DNA of 64,000 nt from Metabacillus litoralis (GCF_020524045.1 NZ_JAIVKL010000007.1:62001-126000); one strand, 5' to 3'. Counted from the first letter of the stretch, positions 16,650 through 25,655 are shown. Numbers and translations are program-made. Notes: a model not told the origin generated them from the sequence alone.

Positions 16650-16681
16650 GTACTGTTTTCTGAAAGATTGGTTGTTGCTTG
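16650..16681 (+). repeat. Fragment of the ~165-bp MITE-like repeat (left end)
   Basis: TGTTTTCTGAAAGATTG followed by GTTGTTGCTTG matches the left terminal repeat of the full copies. Confidence 0.5.
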
Positions 16682-16750
16682 TTATACAATTATTATGGAT
16701 ATGGAGTAAATGTTCAAATTAGTTACTTGTCTAACAATTTATTCTGTAAA

Positions 16751-16892
16751 ACTTTGTTGTTGATTTCCGTTACAGGCATTCGCTTTCCGCGGGCGGTTCG
16801 GGAGCCTCCTCGGCGCAAGCGCCTGTGGGGTCTCCCTTTAACACGCTTCTCCCGCAGGAGTCTCATGCCTTTCACTCCAATCAACAAAGTGC
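16751..16892 (+). repeat. GC-rich intergenic repeat, copy 1
   Basis: It is bounded by the inverted ends ACTTTGTTG...GATT / AATCAACAAAGT and contains CGCTTTCCGCGGGCG and GCCTCCTCGGCGCAAGCGCC. The same family recurs at 20897 (inverted), 28561, 32337, 49946 and 51913. It lies between the riboswitch terminator and the lysW start codon, so it is part of the lysW leader. Frames running through it are not genes. Confidence 0.8.
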
Positions 16893-17062
16893 ACAAAACT
16901 AAACATTAGGCTTTATAAATAAAACAACAATTATCTGAAAACAAGCTTATCGAAATAAAATATCTCCAAAGAGGACATTTATATATATTTAATATATAAA
17001 CTAAAACTTTACCATAGCATCAGGATGGCCCTTCTATCATTTTTAGGGAGGCTTCATACATC

Positions 17063-18613
17063 ATGTCAGGAACTATTTTATCTATTGTCCCACCTTTAAT
17101 TGCTATTATTATGGTCATTTTAACAAGAAGAGTATTACTCTCTTTAGGTGTGGGAATTGTATCAGCAGCGTTAATTTTAAAGGAATTTTCTATTGTCAAG
17201 TCTGGAAAGGCAATACTTGACGCGATTAAAGCTATCTTTGTTTCAGATGGTGGGTTAAATACATGGAATGTTTATATTATTCTATTTTTACTTATTTTAG
17301 GAATAATTACAGCACTTATTTCGATCTCTGGAGGAAGCCGAGCATTTGGTGAATGGGCACAAAAGCGTGTGAAAACTCGTGTAGGTGCACAATTTACAGC
17401 AGCGTTACTTGGAATTCTGATTTTTATTGATGATTATTTTAATGCACTTGCAGTAGGACAAGTTAGTCGTCCAATTACTGATCGTCAAAAGGTATCTCGT
17501 GCGAAGCTTGCTTATATTATTGATTCAACTTCTGCACCAGTTTGTGTTGTTTCACCTATTTCTAGCTGGGGTGCTTACATCATTGCGATGATTGCGACAA
17601 TCTTGACAACACATGGTGTAACGGAATATTCACCACTAGGTGCGTTCATGACGATGGTTCCGATGAACTATTATGTATTTGCAGCACTTGTACTTGTTTT
17701 TGCAGTAGCATATTTCAATATTAATCTTGGTAGTATGAAGGTTCATGAAGAGCGTGCAATGAAAACTGGACAAGTTGTGGATCCAGAAAAAGAAGTATTA
17801 GGAGAAATGAAAGAGGATTTACCTTCTAGTGATAAAGGAACGATTAGTAATCTTGTATGGCCTATTTTAGCGCTCATTATCGGAACTGTTTCATCGATGT
17901 TATATACAGGATATTCAGCGATAGAAGATAAAGCAGAAGTAAATATTCTTGCTATCTTTGAAAATACTGATGTGTCTACATCACTTTTATACGGTGGTTT
18001 ATTTGGTCTTGCTATTACTATTCTTTTATTCTTTTCTAAAGGAATTAAGGGAAGTTATTTTCCTTTAGCTATTAAAGAAGGAATAAAGTCGATGTTACCG
18101 GCCATTTATATACTAATGTTTGCATGGGTGATTGTTGATTTAATCGGTCAATTAGAGACTGGTAAATTTTTAGCAACTATTGTTGAAAAATCCGATTTAA
18201 ACCTTGCCTATCTACCAGTGGTTATGTTTGTATTAGGAGCATTTATGGCTTTTGCTACAGGAACTTCTTGGGGTACTTTTGGGATCATGCTACCTATTGC
18301 TGGTGAAATAACGGCTGCAACAGATGTCAACATGTTATTGCCTGCAATGGCAGCGGTTCTTGCTGGTTCTGTTTTAGGTGACCATTGTTCACCAATTTCA
18401 GATACGACAATCTTGTCATCAACAGGAGCAGGAAGTCATCATATTGATCATGTACTAACACAGCTTCCATATGCGTTAATAGGTGGAGCTGTTGCTGCAG
18501 TTGGATATTTAGCTCTAGGTATTACAGGAAGTAGTTTAGTAGGTTTTATTGTTGTTTGCTGTTTATTATTCGGTTTTATTTTTATCTTTGCAAAAAAAGA
18601 TAAAATAGCATAA
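17063..18613 (+). CDS. lysW: NhaC-family transporter, predicted lysine transporter LysW
   Basis: This 516-residue protein of the NhaC Na+/H+ antiporter superfamily has about 12 hydrophobic segments. It contains the FIDDYFNALAVGQVSRPITD loop and the closing DHCSPISDTTILSSTGAG motif, both typical of this transporter group. The lysine riboswitch upstream supports the proposal by Rodionov and colleagues that such NhaC-type proteins move lysine (LysW). Transport of lysine coupled to sodium or protons is therefore the best guess. ATG 17063 follows TAGGGAGG. The leader from the terminator to the start is about 425 nt because a repeat is inserted. Confidence 0.85.
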   Translation: MSGTILSIVPPLIAIIMVILTRRVLLSLGVGIVSAALILKEFSIVKSGKAILDAIKAIFVSDGGLNTWNVYIILFLLILGIITALISISGGSRAFGEWAQKRVKTRVGAQFTAALLGILIFIDDYFNALAVGQVSRPITDRQKVSRAKLAYIIDSTSAPVCVVSPISSWGAYIIAMIATILTTHGVTEYSPLGAFMTMVPMNYYVFAALVLVFAVAYFNINLGSMKVHEERAMKTGQVVDPEKEVLGEMKEDLPSSDKGTISNLVWPILALIIGTVSSMLYTGYSAIEDKAEVNILAIFENTDVSTSLLYGGLFGLAITILLFFSKGIKGSYFPLAIKEGIKSMLPAIYILMFAWVIVDLIGQLETGKFLATIVEKSDLNLAYLPVVMFVLGAFMAFATGTSWGTFGIMLPIAGEITAATDVNMLLPAMAAVLAGSVLGDHCSPISDTTILSSTGAGSHHIDHVLTQLPYALIGGAVAAVGYLALGITGSSLVGFIVVCCLLFGFIFIFAKKDKIA

Positions 18614-18652
18614 AAAAACAGGAGTTGGGTTTACTCAACTCCTGTTTTTTAT
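18613..18652 (+). terminator. Rho-independent terminator of lysW
   Basis: AAAAACAGGAGTT/AACTCCTGTTTTT stem ending in T6. It begins at the stop codon. Confidence 0.88.
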
Positions 18653-18653
18653 T

Positions 18654-18824
18654 AAGCTGTTTTTCCAAAGTTTTGTTGCTTTTAGGCATATTAAGAAATA
18701 GCTCTAGATAAAGTCTAGTGGCATCATTGCTTCTTAGAATAGTATCTCTTATATATGATAAAAACATTGATACTCACAGGAAATGAGTTTAATTAGCAAC
18801 AATTCTTCAGAAAAGAGCCTTTTA
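18654..18824 (-). repeat. MITE-like ~165-bp repeat, copy 1
   Basis: An inverted copy relative to 38779-38949. Ends are AAGCTGTTTTTCCAAAGTTT and TCTTCAGAAAAGAGCC. The internal landmark TGGCATC...CTTCTTAG aligns with the other copies. Confidence 0.75.
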
Positions 18825-19166
18825 TTATTACTAAAATAATAGTTTGACGAAAAACTCATGGAAAAATCCACCTTAAATTTCACCTAGTTAATGGATAAAA
18901 GTGGTATAGTATCAAAGGAAAGAATGTTGTAGATATAAGATCCTTTACAACTAAAAGGGAAAATAGAACACATTTAAATATATTTATTTCCTATTAATAG
19001 GAATATTCTGAAATATCATACTAAAATAGTATTTTTTCAAAATTTTATATAGACATAGGCATAATGTCCATATATACTATGTATAGATTATAAAAAATAA
19101 TCAGAATATTAGATTATTTCTAACTGTTCTATCATTTAAAATGAAGAGGTTAAAGGAGGAAAAAAC
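18825..19166. other. AT-rich leader region of the NSS transporter
   Basis: No gene, riboswitch or T-box could be recognised. It contains several short AT-rich dyads only. Confidence 0.4.
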
Positions 19167-20687
19167 ATGGAAAATCGTCCACAGTGGGGAACTAGGGCAG
19201 GCTTTATTTTAGCAGCCGTTGGATCTGCAGTTGGTTTAGGTAATATTTGGAGATTCCCAGCAACAGCTTATGAAAATGGAGGAGGAGCATTTTTCATTCC
19301 GTATTTATTTGCTTTATTAACAGCTGGTATTCCATTACTAGTTATGGAGTTTACAATCGGTCATAAGTACCGTGGATCAGCTCCGATGTCATTAGGAAGA
19401 TTAAGTAAAGGTTCAGAATGGATTGGTTGGTGGCAGGTAGCCGTATCATTTGTTATTTCTACTTACTATGCTGTTATTATAGCGTGGGCAATGTCCTACT
19501 CAGTATTCTCATTTAACCTAAGTTGGGGAGAAGATACTGGTGGATTCTTAATGGGAGATTATTTAAAGCGTATTGACCTTGATGGTGGTGCGATTGGTGA
19601 TTTCGGAAGTTTAGTTCCAGGGGTATTAATACCATTAGTACTTGTATGGGTAGTAACTTTAGGTGTTCTTTTTGCAGGTGTTAAAAAAGGTATTGAAGTT
19701 GCAAATAAAATTTTCATTCCAGCATTAGTTATTTTATTTACGATTATCGTTATTAGAGCATTAACTTTAGATGGCGCAGCAGCAGGTTTGGATGCATTCT
19801 TTAAACCTGATTGGAGCAAGATCACTGATGGAAAGGTTTGGGTAGCGGCATACGGTCAGATTTTCTTTAGTTTATCTATTGCTTTTGCTATTATGATTAC
19901 TTATTCAAGTTACCTACCAAAAAAATCAGATATTACAAACAATGCATTTATAACAGGATTCAGTAACTCTGCATTTGAACTATTAGCAGGTATTGGAGTA
20001 TTTAGTGCATTAGGATTTATGGCAGCTCAACAAGGTGTTCCTGTAAGTGAAGTTGTTTCTGCTGGAGTAGGGTTAGCATTCGTTGTTTTCCCACAAATTA
20101 TTAATGAATTCCCGGCATTTAATGAGCTGTTTGGTTTCTTATTCTTCGGATCATTAGTACTTGCTGGTTTATCATCTCTAATTTCTATTGTTGAAACATT
20201 TGTTGCAGGTGTACAAGAGAAGTTCGGAATTTCTCGTGTGAAATCGGTTATAATCGGTGGAGGCGCATCTGCGTTACTTTCATTAGTTTTTGCAACACAA
20301 GGCGGACTATTCTTCCTTGATGCCGCAGATTACTTTATCAATCAATTTGGTGTAGCTTTAGCTGGATTATTTGAGGTAATTGCGATTGCTTGGTTTGCTA
20401 GAGAACTTAAAAACCTTCAATCACATGCTAATTCAATGTCAGATATGCAACTTGGTACTTGGTGGAGAATTTGTTTAGGATTAATTACACCAGTTGTATT
20501 AGGATACATGATGTTTGATAACTTACGTACAAACTTAACAACTGAGTATGAAGGATATCCACGTGAGTTCTTATTCAACTGGGGTTGGACAGTTGCGATT
20601 GGCGCAATTTTAGTCGGAGTATTATTTACAATCAAGAAAAGATCTAATTCAAATGCAACATCAACAACTAAGGGGGTATCACAGTAA
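19167..20687 (+). CDS. Sodium-dependent NSS-family amino acid transporter (MetP-like)
   Basis: This 506-residue neurotransmitter:sodium symporter has 12 predicted helices. The first carries the sodium/substrate motif GSAVGLGNIWRFPATAYENG (about 17-36), and an ITYSSY motif (about 246-251) lies in helix 6. It overlaps the next gene (TAATG), which encodes a MetS-type small subunit. This pairing is that of Corynebacterium MetPS, a methionine/alanine importer. Uptake of a neutral amino acid with sodium is thus likely, though the specificity is inference. ATG follows AAAGGAGG. Confidence 0.9.
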   Translation: MENRPQWGTRAGFILAAVGSAVGLGNIWRFPATAYENGGGAFFIPYLFALLTAGIPLLVMEFTIGHKYRGSAPMSLGRLSKGSEWIGWWQVAVSFVISTYYAVIIAWAMSYSVFSFNLSWGEDTGGFLMGDYLKRIDLDGGAIGDFGSLVPGVLIPLVLVWVVTLGVLFAGVKKGIEVANKIFIPALVILFTIIVIRALTLDGAAAGLDAFFKPDWSKITDGKVWVAAYGQIFFSLSIAFAIMITYSSYLPKKSDITNNAFITGFSNSAFELLAGIGVFSALGFMAAQQGVPVSEVVSAGVGLAFVVFPQIINEFPAFNELFGFLFFGSLVLAGLSSLISIVETFVAGVQEKFGISRVKSVIIGGGASALLSLVFATQGGLFFLDAADYFINQFGVALAGLFEVIAIAWFARELKNLQSHANSMSDMQLGTWWRICLGLITPVVLGYMMFDNLRTNLTTEYEGYPREFLFNWGWTVAIGAILVGVLFTIKKRSNSNATSTTKGVSQ

Positions 20688-20791
20688 TGAGTGGAAGCGC
20701 GATTGCAATGATGGTTATCGGTATCGTTATCATCTGGGGTGGAATGGCAGCAAGTATTACGAATGCTGTGATTAAAGCGAAACAAAAATAA
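20687..20791 (+). CDS. MetS-type small subunit of NSS transporter
   Basis: A 34-residue single-helix membrane peptide (MSGSAIAMMVIGIVIIWGGM, then a basic tail) whose ATG shares a base with the stop codon of the transporter gene. Length, the WGGMAASI motif and position match the methionine/alanine import small subunits needed by NSS partners. It is short enough to be missed by automatic gene callers. Confidence 0.88.
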   Translation: MSGSAIAMMVIGIVIIWGGMAASITNAVIKAKQK

Positions 20792-20797
20792 TTTTTA

Positions 20798-20831
20798 GGA
20801 AGAGGCGGAGAACATCTGCCTCTTCTTTTTA
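20798..20831 (+). terminator. Rho-independent terminator of the NSS operon
   Basis: AAGAGGCGGA/TCTGCCTCTT stem followed by CTTTTT. Confidence 0.85.
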
Positions 20832-20896
20832 AATTTTGGCTCTTTTTTAAAAGGAATTGTTGTTTTTTATAGTTCGTCTACGCACTAAACTATTTA

Positions 20897-21030
20897 GGGT
20901 TGATAGGAGTGAAAGGTGCGAGACTCCAGCGGGAGCAGCGGGACAGGTGAGATCCCACAGGCGCTGTGCGCCGAGGAAGCTCACCGCCCGCCTCGCGGAA
21001 AGCGAGCATCCTGTAGCGGAAATCAACCTA
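20897..21030 (-). repeat. GC-rich intergenic repeat, copy 2 (inverted)
   Basis: Reverse complement of the copy at 16751: GGTTGATAGGAGTGAAAGG ... CTGTAGCGGAAATCAACC, with GATCCCACAGGCGC inside. Frames through it are repeat artefacts. Confidence 0.8.
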
Positions 21031-21081
21031 ACCTATAACTCTTTATATAGTTTATTAATACAGGCTAAATGTTTAATTTGC

Positions 21082-22074
21082 TTATTTCTTTTTTTGCCTT
21101 TCAGCTCGTTCCCATGATTTTAAATGTGGAAAGGGATCAAATGACCATTCTGTTCTTCCATTGTCTTTATAAAGTCCATAATGCAAATGTGGAGGAAACT
21201 TACCTGAAGTACCAGGAGGACCATATCCAGAGCTTCCTACAGATCCGATAAGCTGCCCTGGTTCAACGATTTGTCCTGTTTGCAATCCATCAGCAAATCC
21301 GTTCAGATGAGCAAAGTAGTGGTACGTATTATCAATGTCACGAATTCCTACTCGCCAACCCCCAAATCGGTTCCATCCTTTCATTTCAATCACTCCATAG
21401 CAGGTAGATCTGACAGGTACTCCATAATTTGCAAAAATATCTGTTCCTTCATGAATTCTGCGTCCACCCCAGCCTCTTGCGTCACCCCACGTATTTTTGT
21501 AGCTATAATTATGATTTAACGGAACAGGGAAAGAATGCTTCGCTAAGTTTAAATGACCATATTTTTTATATAGCTTCATATGTCCTAAAATTATTCCTAC
21601 AGTTTTATCTCTTTGATAGTAATCCCATAAACCAATCTTCAAATTTTCTATATCAGTTCCATAAGATCGTAGGTAATTTGCAAAAGAATATAGCACATCT
21701 TGATCATTCGTAAGTTCTGCAAGATCATCTCCATCACCGTCTTCACCAATACCACCAAATAATCCAATGCTTCTTGGGTTTTTATCTTCTATATTTGGAT
21801 TTAACGGACCAGCCCATATCTCAGGTTTAATGAAAATCTCTACTAATCCCTCAGCTTTAGGGATATCCTTACGTGAGTGACGCACATTTCTTTCATATTG
21901 ATCTACAGCTGCTAAAATATACCAAGGAATATTTGTGACAGCTTCAACCTTTTTATATAAGCTCATTAGCTTTTCTTCGTCTTCTTTTTGATTTGTTTCA
22001 GCACCATAGGTTATATTTTGTGCTGATAAACTAATCACCATAAAGATGATGATACAGGATAATGCTTTATGCAC
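21082..22074 (-). CDS. lytH: L-Ala-D-Glu endopeptidase LytH, M23 family
   Basis: This 330-residue exported peptidase has a signal sequence in residues 1-25 (IIIFMVISLSAQNITYGAE). Its N-terminal part is typical of LytH. The C-terminal M23 domain has zinc motifs HEGTD (about 214-218) and PHLHYG (about 303-308). In B. subtilis LytH trims stem peptides in the spore cortex during late sporulation (SigK). The start is GTG 22074 behind AAAGGAG on the complementary strand. It is transcribed divergently from lipA, and its 3' end is 50 bp from the GC-rich repeat. Confidence 0.9.
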   Translation of the reverse strand: MHKALSCIIIFMVISLSAQNITYGAETNQKEDEEKLMSLYKKVEAVTNIPWYILAAVDQYERNVRHSRKDIPKAEGLVEIFIKPEIWAGPLNPNIEDKNPRSIGLFGGIGEDGDGDDLAELTNDQDVLYSFANYLRSYGTDIENLKIGLWDYYQRDKTVGIILGHMKLYKKYGHLNLAKHSFPVPLNHNYSYKNTWGDARGWGGRRIHEGTDIFANYGVPVRSTCYGVIEMKGWNRFGGWRVGIRDIDNTYHYFAHLNGFADGLQTGQIVEPGQLIGSVGSSGYGPPGTSGKFPPHLHYGLYKDNGRTEWSFDPFPHLKSWERAERQKKK

Positions 22075-22231
22075 AGTAATGAGCTCCTTTCAACAAAACT
22101 TTAAAAGATAGTAGTGCTTATAGAAATGACTTAGAAAACCCTCTTAAATGTTTCTTCTTCTTTTTATAGTTTGGTTTTAGTTTGGAAAATCATTAATAGA
22201 AAATGTTAGAAATTACAAAGAACCCTTTTTC

Positions 22232-22260
22232 TTGTCCCTCTCGAGTGCTTATGTTAAAGT
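22232..22260 (+). promoter_or_regulatory. Candidate SigA promoter of lipA
   Basis: TTGTCC (22232-22237), 17-bp spacer, TAAAGT (22255-22260). If used, the complete repeat at 22303-22468 becomes part of the lipA leader RNA. Confidence 0.45.
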
Positions 22261-22302
22261 GATAACGTATATGGAAAATATTCTGATTATCTCTTTTAGA
22301 AT

Positions 22303-22468
22303 GGCTCTTTTCTGAAAGTTTGTTGCTAATTGACCTAATAATTTGCCGAAAACAGTGTTTTTATTGTATAAAAGGTATAATTCTAAATAGAAAGATGCCA
22401 CTAGACTTGATACAGGGCTGGCTGTTTCCCTTAGTCCTAATAGCAACAAAGATTACGAAAACGCCTTA
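22303..22468 (+). repeat. MITE-like ~165-bp repeat, copy 2
   Basis: Left end GGCTCTTTTCTGAAAGTTTG and right end AGCAACAAAGATTACGAAAA followed by CGCC are near-complementary. The centre GATGCCACTAGACTTGATAC is shared with the copy at 63513. It is wedged between the lipA promoter and gene. Confidence 0.78.
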
Positions 22469-22505
22469 GGGATAAATCTTAGATAACGTAATGGAGTTGA
22501 ATCAG

Positions 22506-23402
22506 ATGGCGAAAAAAGAAGAATATTTGCGTAAGCCAGAATGGTTGAAGATAAAACTAAACACAAACGAAAACTATACAGACTTGAAAAAGTTGATGAG
22601 GGAAAAAAACCTTAATACAGTTTGTGAAGAAGCAAAGTGTCCTAATATTCATGAATGCTGGGCTGTTCGTCGTACAGCTACATTTATGATCTTAGGTGCT
22701 GTTTGTACACGTGCTTGTCGTTTTTGTGCAGTTAAAACTGGATTACCAACAGAGCTTGACTTAGCAGAACCAGAACGCGTTGCTGATTCTGTAGCACTTA
22801 TGAACTTAAAACATGCGGTTGTTACAGCGGTAGCGCGTGATGATTTGAAGGATGGTGGAGCAGAGGTATTTGCTGAAACTGTTCGAGCAATCCGTCGTAA
22901 AAGCCCTTTTACAACGATAGAGGTCTTGCCTTCTGACATGGGTGGAGACTATGATAACCTTAAAATGCTTATGGATGCAAAACCTGATATTTTAAATCAC
23001 AACATCGAAACAGTACGTGAACTTACACCAAGAGTGCGTGCACGAGCTAAGTATGAGAGATCATTAGAGGTACTAAAACGTGCAAAAGAAATGCAACCAC
23101 AAATTCCAACGAAATCAAGCCTTATGATTGGATTAGGAGAAACAAAAGAGCAAATTATTGAAACAATGGATGATTTAAGAGCGAATGATGTTGATATTAT
23201 GACGATTGGTCAATATTTACAACCAACAAAAAAACATTTAAAAGTTCAAAAATATTACCATCCAGATGAATTTGCTGAATTACGCGAAATCGCATTAAGC
23301 AAAGGATTTAGTCATTGTGAAGCAGGACCGCTAGTACGTTCATCATACCATGCTGATGAGCAGGTAAATGCAGCAGCAAAACAAAGACAAGCACAAGCTT
23401 AA
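22506..23402 (+). CDS. lipA: Lipoyl synthase
   Basis: This 298-residue radical-SAM enzyme inserts two sulfurs into protein-bound octanoyl groups to make lipoyl cofactors of 2-oxoacid dehydrogenases and glycine cleavage. The auxiliary cluster cysteines C40, C45 and C51 (CX4CX5C) and the radical-SAM cluster C67, C71 and C74 (CX3CX2C) are all present, as is the C-terminal RSSYHAD motif. The start is ATG 22506, about 9 bp after GGAG, giving the same length as B. subtilis LipA; an in-frame ATG at 22491 is less likely. Single gene with its own terminator at 23413. Confidence 0.97.
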   Translation: MAKKEEYLRKPEWLKIKLNTNENYTDLKKLMREKNLNTVCEEAKCPNIHECWAVRRTATFMILGAVCTRACRFCAVKTGLPTELDLAEPERVADSVALMNLKHAVVTAVARDDLKDGGAEVFAETVRAIRRKSPFTTIEVLPSDMGGDYDNLKMLMDAKPDILNHNIETVRELTPRVRARAKYERSLEVLKRAKEMQPQIPTKSSLMIGLGETKEQIIETMDDLRANDVDIMTIGQYLQPTKKHLKVQKYYHPDEFAELREIALSKGFSHCEAGPLVRSSYHADEQVNAAAKQRQAQA

Positions 23403-23412
23403 TATAGAAAGT

Positions 23413-23452
23413 TAACAAAAAGGAAGAGGATATCTTCCTTTTTGTTTTTTAC
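23413..23452 (+). terminator. Rho-independent terminator of lipA
   Basis: AACAAAAAGGAAGA/TCTTCCTTTTTGTT stem followed by T-run. It may also serve yutC from the other side. Confidence 0.85.
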
Positions 23453-23462
23453 TCTTTTGTTT

Positions 23463-24149
23463 TTATTGCATTTGTTCTTTTTTGTAGCGTGATTTTTCAT
23501 ATTGATCTTTCATATCATCGTCGATATCCTCGTTCATTTCTCCATAGCCCTCACCGTTTGCATTTTCTCCTGTATTTAGTGCTCGACCTTGTGGAGATTC
23601 AAGCATTTTATTGATTGTCTTAGTTAAAATCTCATCAACATCACGACTTGTTGAATCAAGTGGGCTATATGCCTCAATTTGTTGAATCATATTAGGATTA
23701 TCTGAAACGTAAACGTGATAATATCTTGGAATAGCCGATAAGGCAGTCTTTTTAACTTGGTCAGCTGTTTCAAATCGATTTTCTGAGTCTGTATTATAAG
23801 CAACTAATACTTCCTCGTCTGTAACTAATGTTGCCACATCTTCTACATTTGGAAGTTGAACAGCTAAGCTACTAATTGTATTTGCAACTTGTTCACGATC
23901 TAAACCAGGTGTTTTAGTATAGTTGACATTTTGAGGAACGCCGCTCTTTTGATGACGTACATATCCGAAATTAGCATCATTATCGTTTGCATTTGGCATA
24001 CCTTCTTCATTGTAAAGTTCAGGGCGATCATGTACATTTAGAGTATTACCACTTGGATGGAAAAGAGAATTATCCTCTTCAGCACCATATTGACAAGCAG
24101 TTAACAATGATAACCCAATCACACCTACTGCTAATTTTGTTTTTATCAA
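23463..24149 (-). CDS. yutC: YhcN/YlaJ family sporulation lipoprotein (YutC)
   Basis: This 228-residue lipoprotein has a lipobox LLTAC at about 15-19 after a short signal, so the mature protein starts at Cys and is membrane-tethered. The YhcN/YlaJ domain follows, with LDREQVANTISSLAVQLPNVEDVATLVTD split across about 90-120. An acidic tail of repeated Glu/Asp ends the protein. Relatives are spore-associated. The start is TTG 24149, 8 bp after GAGGAGG; a GTG at 24158 overlaps that site. It converges on lipA. Confidence 0.85.
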   Translation of the reverse strand: MIKTKLAVGVIGLSLLTACQYGAEEDNSLFHPSGNTLNVHDRPELYNEEGMPNANDNDANFGYVRHQKSGVPQNVNYTKTPGLDREQVANTISSLAVQLPNVEDVATLVTDEEVLVAYNTDSENRFETADQVKKTALSAIPRYYHVYVSDNPNMIQQIEAYSPLDSTSRDVDEILTKTINKMLESPQGRALNTGENANGEGYGEMNEDIDDDMKDQYEKSRYKKEQMQ

Positions 24150-24276
24150 TATTAGCACCTCCTCAACTTTATCATTACCAAAGATAAGATAAATTTTCTT
24201 AGTAATTGATGGTTGTGAATGATTAGATTATGATAAAGGTAATAGAATAAGGAATATGGACGAGGTGAACAGAACC

Positions 24277-24552
24277 ATGATAGTTGTTCAAAACCAAAGT
24301 TTTGAATTAATAAAGGAAGAAAAAGACGGATTTAATGAAGATGCTTTTAAAGAAAGGTATAGTGATATCTTAAATAAGTATGATTTTATTGTTGGCGATT
24401 GGGGATATAGTCAATTAAGGCTTAGAGGTTTTTTTGATGATCAAAATCAAAAAGCAACTTATGATACGAAAATTAGCACGTTAGACGAATATATTTATGA
24501 ATACTGTAATTTTGGTTGTGCTTATTTTGTATTGAAGAAGATTAAAAAATAA
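24277..24552 (+). CDS. yutD: DUF1027 family protein YutD
   Basis: This 91-residue protein matches B. subtilis YutD nearly throughout: DFIVGDWGYSQLRLRGFFDD, then KISTLDEYIYEYCNFGCAYF. The chosen start is ATG 24277, about 10 bp after GAGGTG; a codon further up in frame (24256) precedes the site. Two Cys residues lie in the conserved CNFGC motif. Function is unknown. Confidence 0.88.
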   Translation: MIVVQNQSFELIKEEKDGFNEDAFKERYSDILNKYDFIVGDWGYSQLRLRGFFDDQNQKATYDTKISTLDEYIYEYCNFGCAYFVLKKIKK

Positions 24553-24610
24553 AGGTGAAATATTTCTTTGAAAACGATTAAAAGACGTGAATTTTGTCGA
24601 ATTTTGTAGA

Positions 24611-24710
24611 ATCGAAGATAAATCTGGAAAATCGATGATAAATTTGAGAAATCGTTGATAAATGTCCAAAATCGATGATAAATTCCAAAAATCGTAGATA
24701 AATTTAGATT
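24611..24710 (+). repeat. Five exact-period 20-bp tandem repeats
   Basis: ATCGNNGATAAAT starts at 24611, 24631, 24651, 24671 and 24691, exactly 20 bp apart. The rest of each unit varies. Unit consensus ATCGATGATAAATTTGNAAA. It lies between yutD and the next hairpin, in non-coding DNA. A 20-bp period places each copy on the same face of the helix (about two turns). Confidence 0.85.
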
Positions 24711-24746
24711 GGAAGTTACTGATTATTTTTGTAAGCGTAAATAAGG

Positions 24747-24779
24747 TGTCTAAACACGAAAAAGCCTCGTGTTTAGACA
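24747..24779. repeat. 13-bp perfect inverted repeat
   Basis: TGTCTAAACACGA (24747-24759) and its exact complement (24767-24779) with a 7-nt loop. A T-run is missing on both sides, so it is terminator-like but not standard. Confidence 0.65.
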
Positions 24780-24792
24780 AAGAATCAAAGTT

Positions 24793-24830
24793 AACCACCA
24801 TAAACTTCTATTTAGAAGTATATGGTGGTT
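24793..24830 (-). terminator. Hairpin overlapping the stop codon of the 24808 gene
   Basis: AACCACCATA.ACTTCT arms pair across the TAG stop codon. The following tract on the minus strand is only weakly T-rich, so termination is probable but not certain. Confidence 0.45.
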
Positions 24831-25095
24831 CTTCATTTTTATTAGGATCATCATGTGTCGGATGCGCAGGTGCATCGTGTCTTTCTAAATTTTGATGAAG
24901 AGATTTATTTTCGTAATTAAACGCACTATAATAACGCTGACCTTCTTCCCAAGGTGTGCTTTTATTAGAAACTGGCTCATTTTTACCTCTAGGTGAACCA
25001 TAAGGACCCTCTGGGAGTTGTTCAGGTACTAAAAAATTCCTCATCGTTTCTACATTTGAAAAATCTGTATAAGTTTCTTTTTCTTTATCATCCAT
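24808..25095 (-). CDS. Conserved small cytosolic protein of Bacillaceae, unknown function
   Basis: This is a 95-residue hydrophilic protein without membrane segment or known domain. It has recognisable but uncharacterised blocks: VETMRNFLVPEQLPEGPYGS, PWEEGQRYYSAFNYENKSLH and a C-terminal HPTHDDPNKNEEPPY. Pro- and charged-rich composition suggests partial disorder. The start is ATG 25095 behind GGTGG; an ATG at 25104 sits directly on that site. It shares direction with the DUF3055 gene 54 bp upstream, possibly in one transcript. Confidence 0.7.
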   Translation of the reverse strand: MDDKEKETYTDFSNVETMRNFLVPEQLPEGPYGSPRGKNEPVSNKSTPWEEGQRYYSAFNYENKSLHQNLERHDAPAHPTHDDPNKNEEPPYTSK

Positions 25096-25149
25096 TACAT
25101 CCACCTACCTTAAGAATAGGTTTTACAGGAAGTGTAATTGAAATACATG

Positions 25150-25416
25150 TTAAACAATTTGATACAAAAAATCACGAAGTTCTTCAGCATCTTCTTCATT
25201 TAGTTTATATGCATATTCTAAATAGCCAGGCTCTTTTAAATCATCTTCACCAATAATGGCAAAACGATTTCCTTGAATATCAAGAACAATTTGCTTACCG
25301 TAATATCGATCACTTTGAATGATAGCTAAGTCAAAGCGCTGATTTTCTCCCATAAAGCTAACAAACCTAGTTTTTGTTTCAACAGTGTCATCGTATAAAA
25401 AAAATCTTTCAGACAT
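25150..25416 (-). CDS. DUF3055 family protein
   Basis: This 88-residue protein has the DUF3055 pattern: MSERFFLYDDTVETKTRFVS at the start, then a mixed beta region (YYGKQIVLDIQGNRFAIIGEDDL) and a helical end LNEEDAEELRDFLYQ. ATG follows AGGAGAGAT on the complementary strand. Function unknown. It is divergent from the EAL gene, with 239 bp between. Confidence 0.75.
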   Translation of the reverse strand: MSERFFLYDDTVETKTRFVSFMGENQRFDLAIIQSDRYYGKQIVLDIQGNRFAIIGEDDLKEPGYLEYAYKLNEEDAEELRDFLYQIV

Positions 25417-25655
25417 GGATATCTCTCCTAATTTAAACGAATTTCTATTTTTGTTATTTCATTTTATCATAATGTATAATAATAATTCTCTTTTGAATTT
25501 AGTTAGTGATTGCTACTAAGGGGTAATTATTCTTCAAGTTCATTTTAAGACAAATTTTTTAAAGAAAATAAAATTTACCAAGAAATAAGTCGAATAATAA
25601 AAAATGTGATAAAATGTGAGTACGTAAAGGTGAATGCCAGAAGGGTTGAGTACTC

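Noticed and set aside
16679-16909. 76-codon frame
   Set aside because: It runs through the GC-rich repeat; the Arg/Pro-rich part is a repeat translation and no ribosome site precedes it.
20857-21117. 86-codon frame
   Set aside because: Translation of the inverted GC-rich repeat at 20897-21030.
24611-24710. Considered as a CRISPR array
   Set aside because: Units are only 20 bp, contiguous and without separate spacers; no cas genes are nearby.
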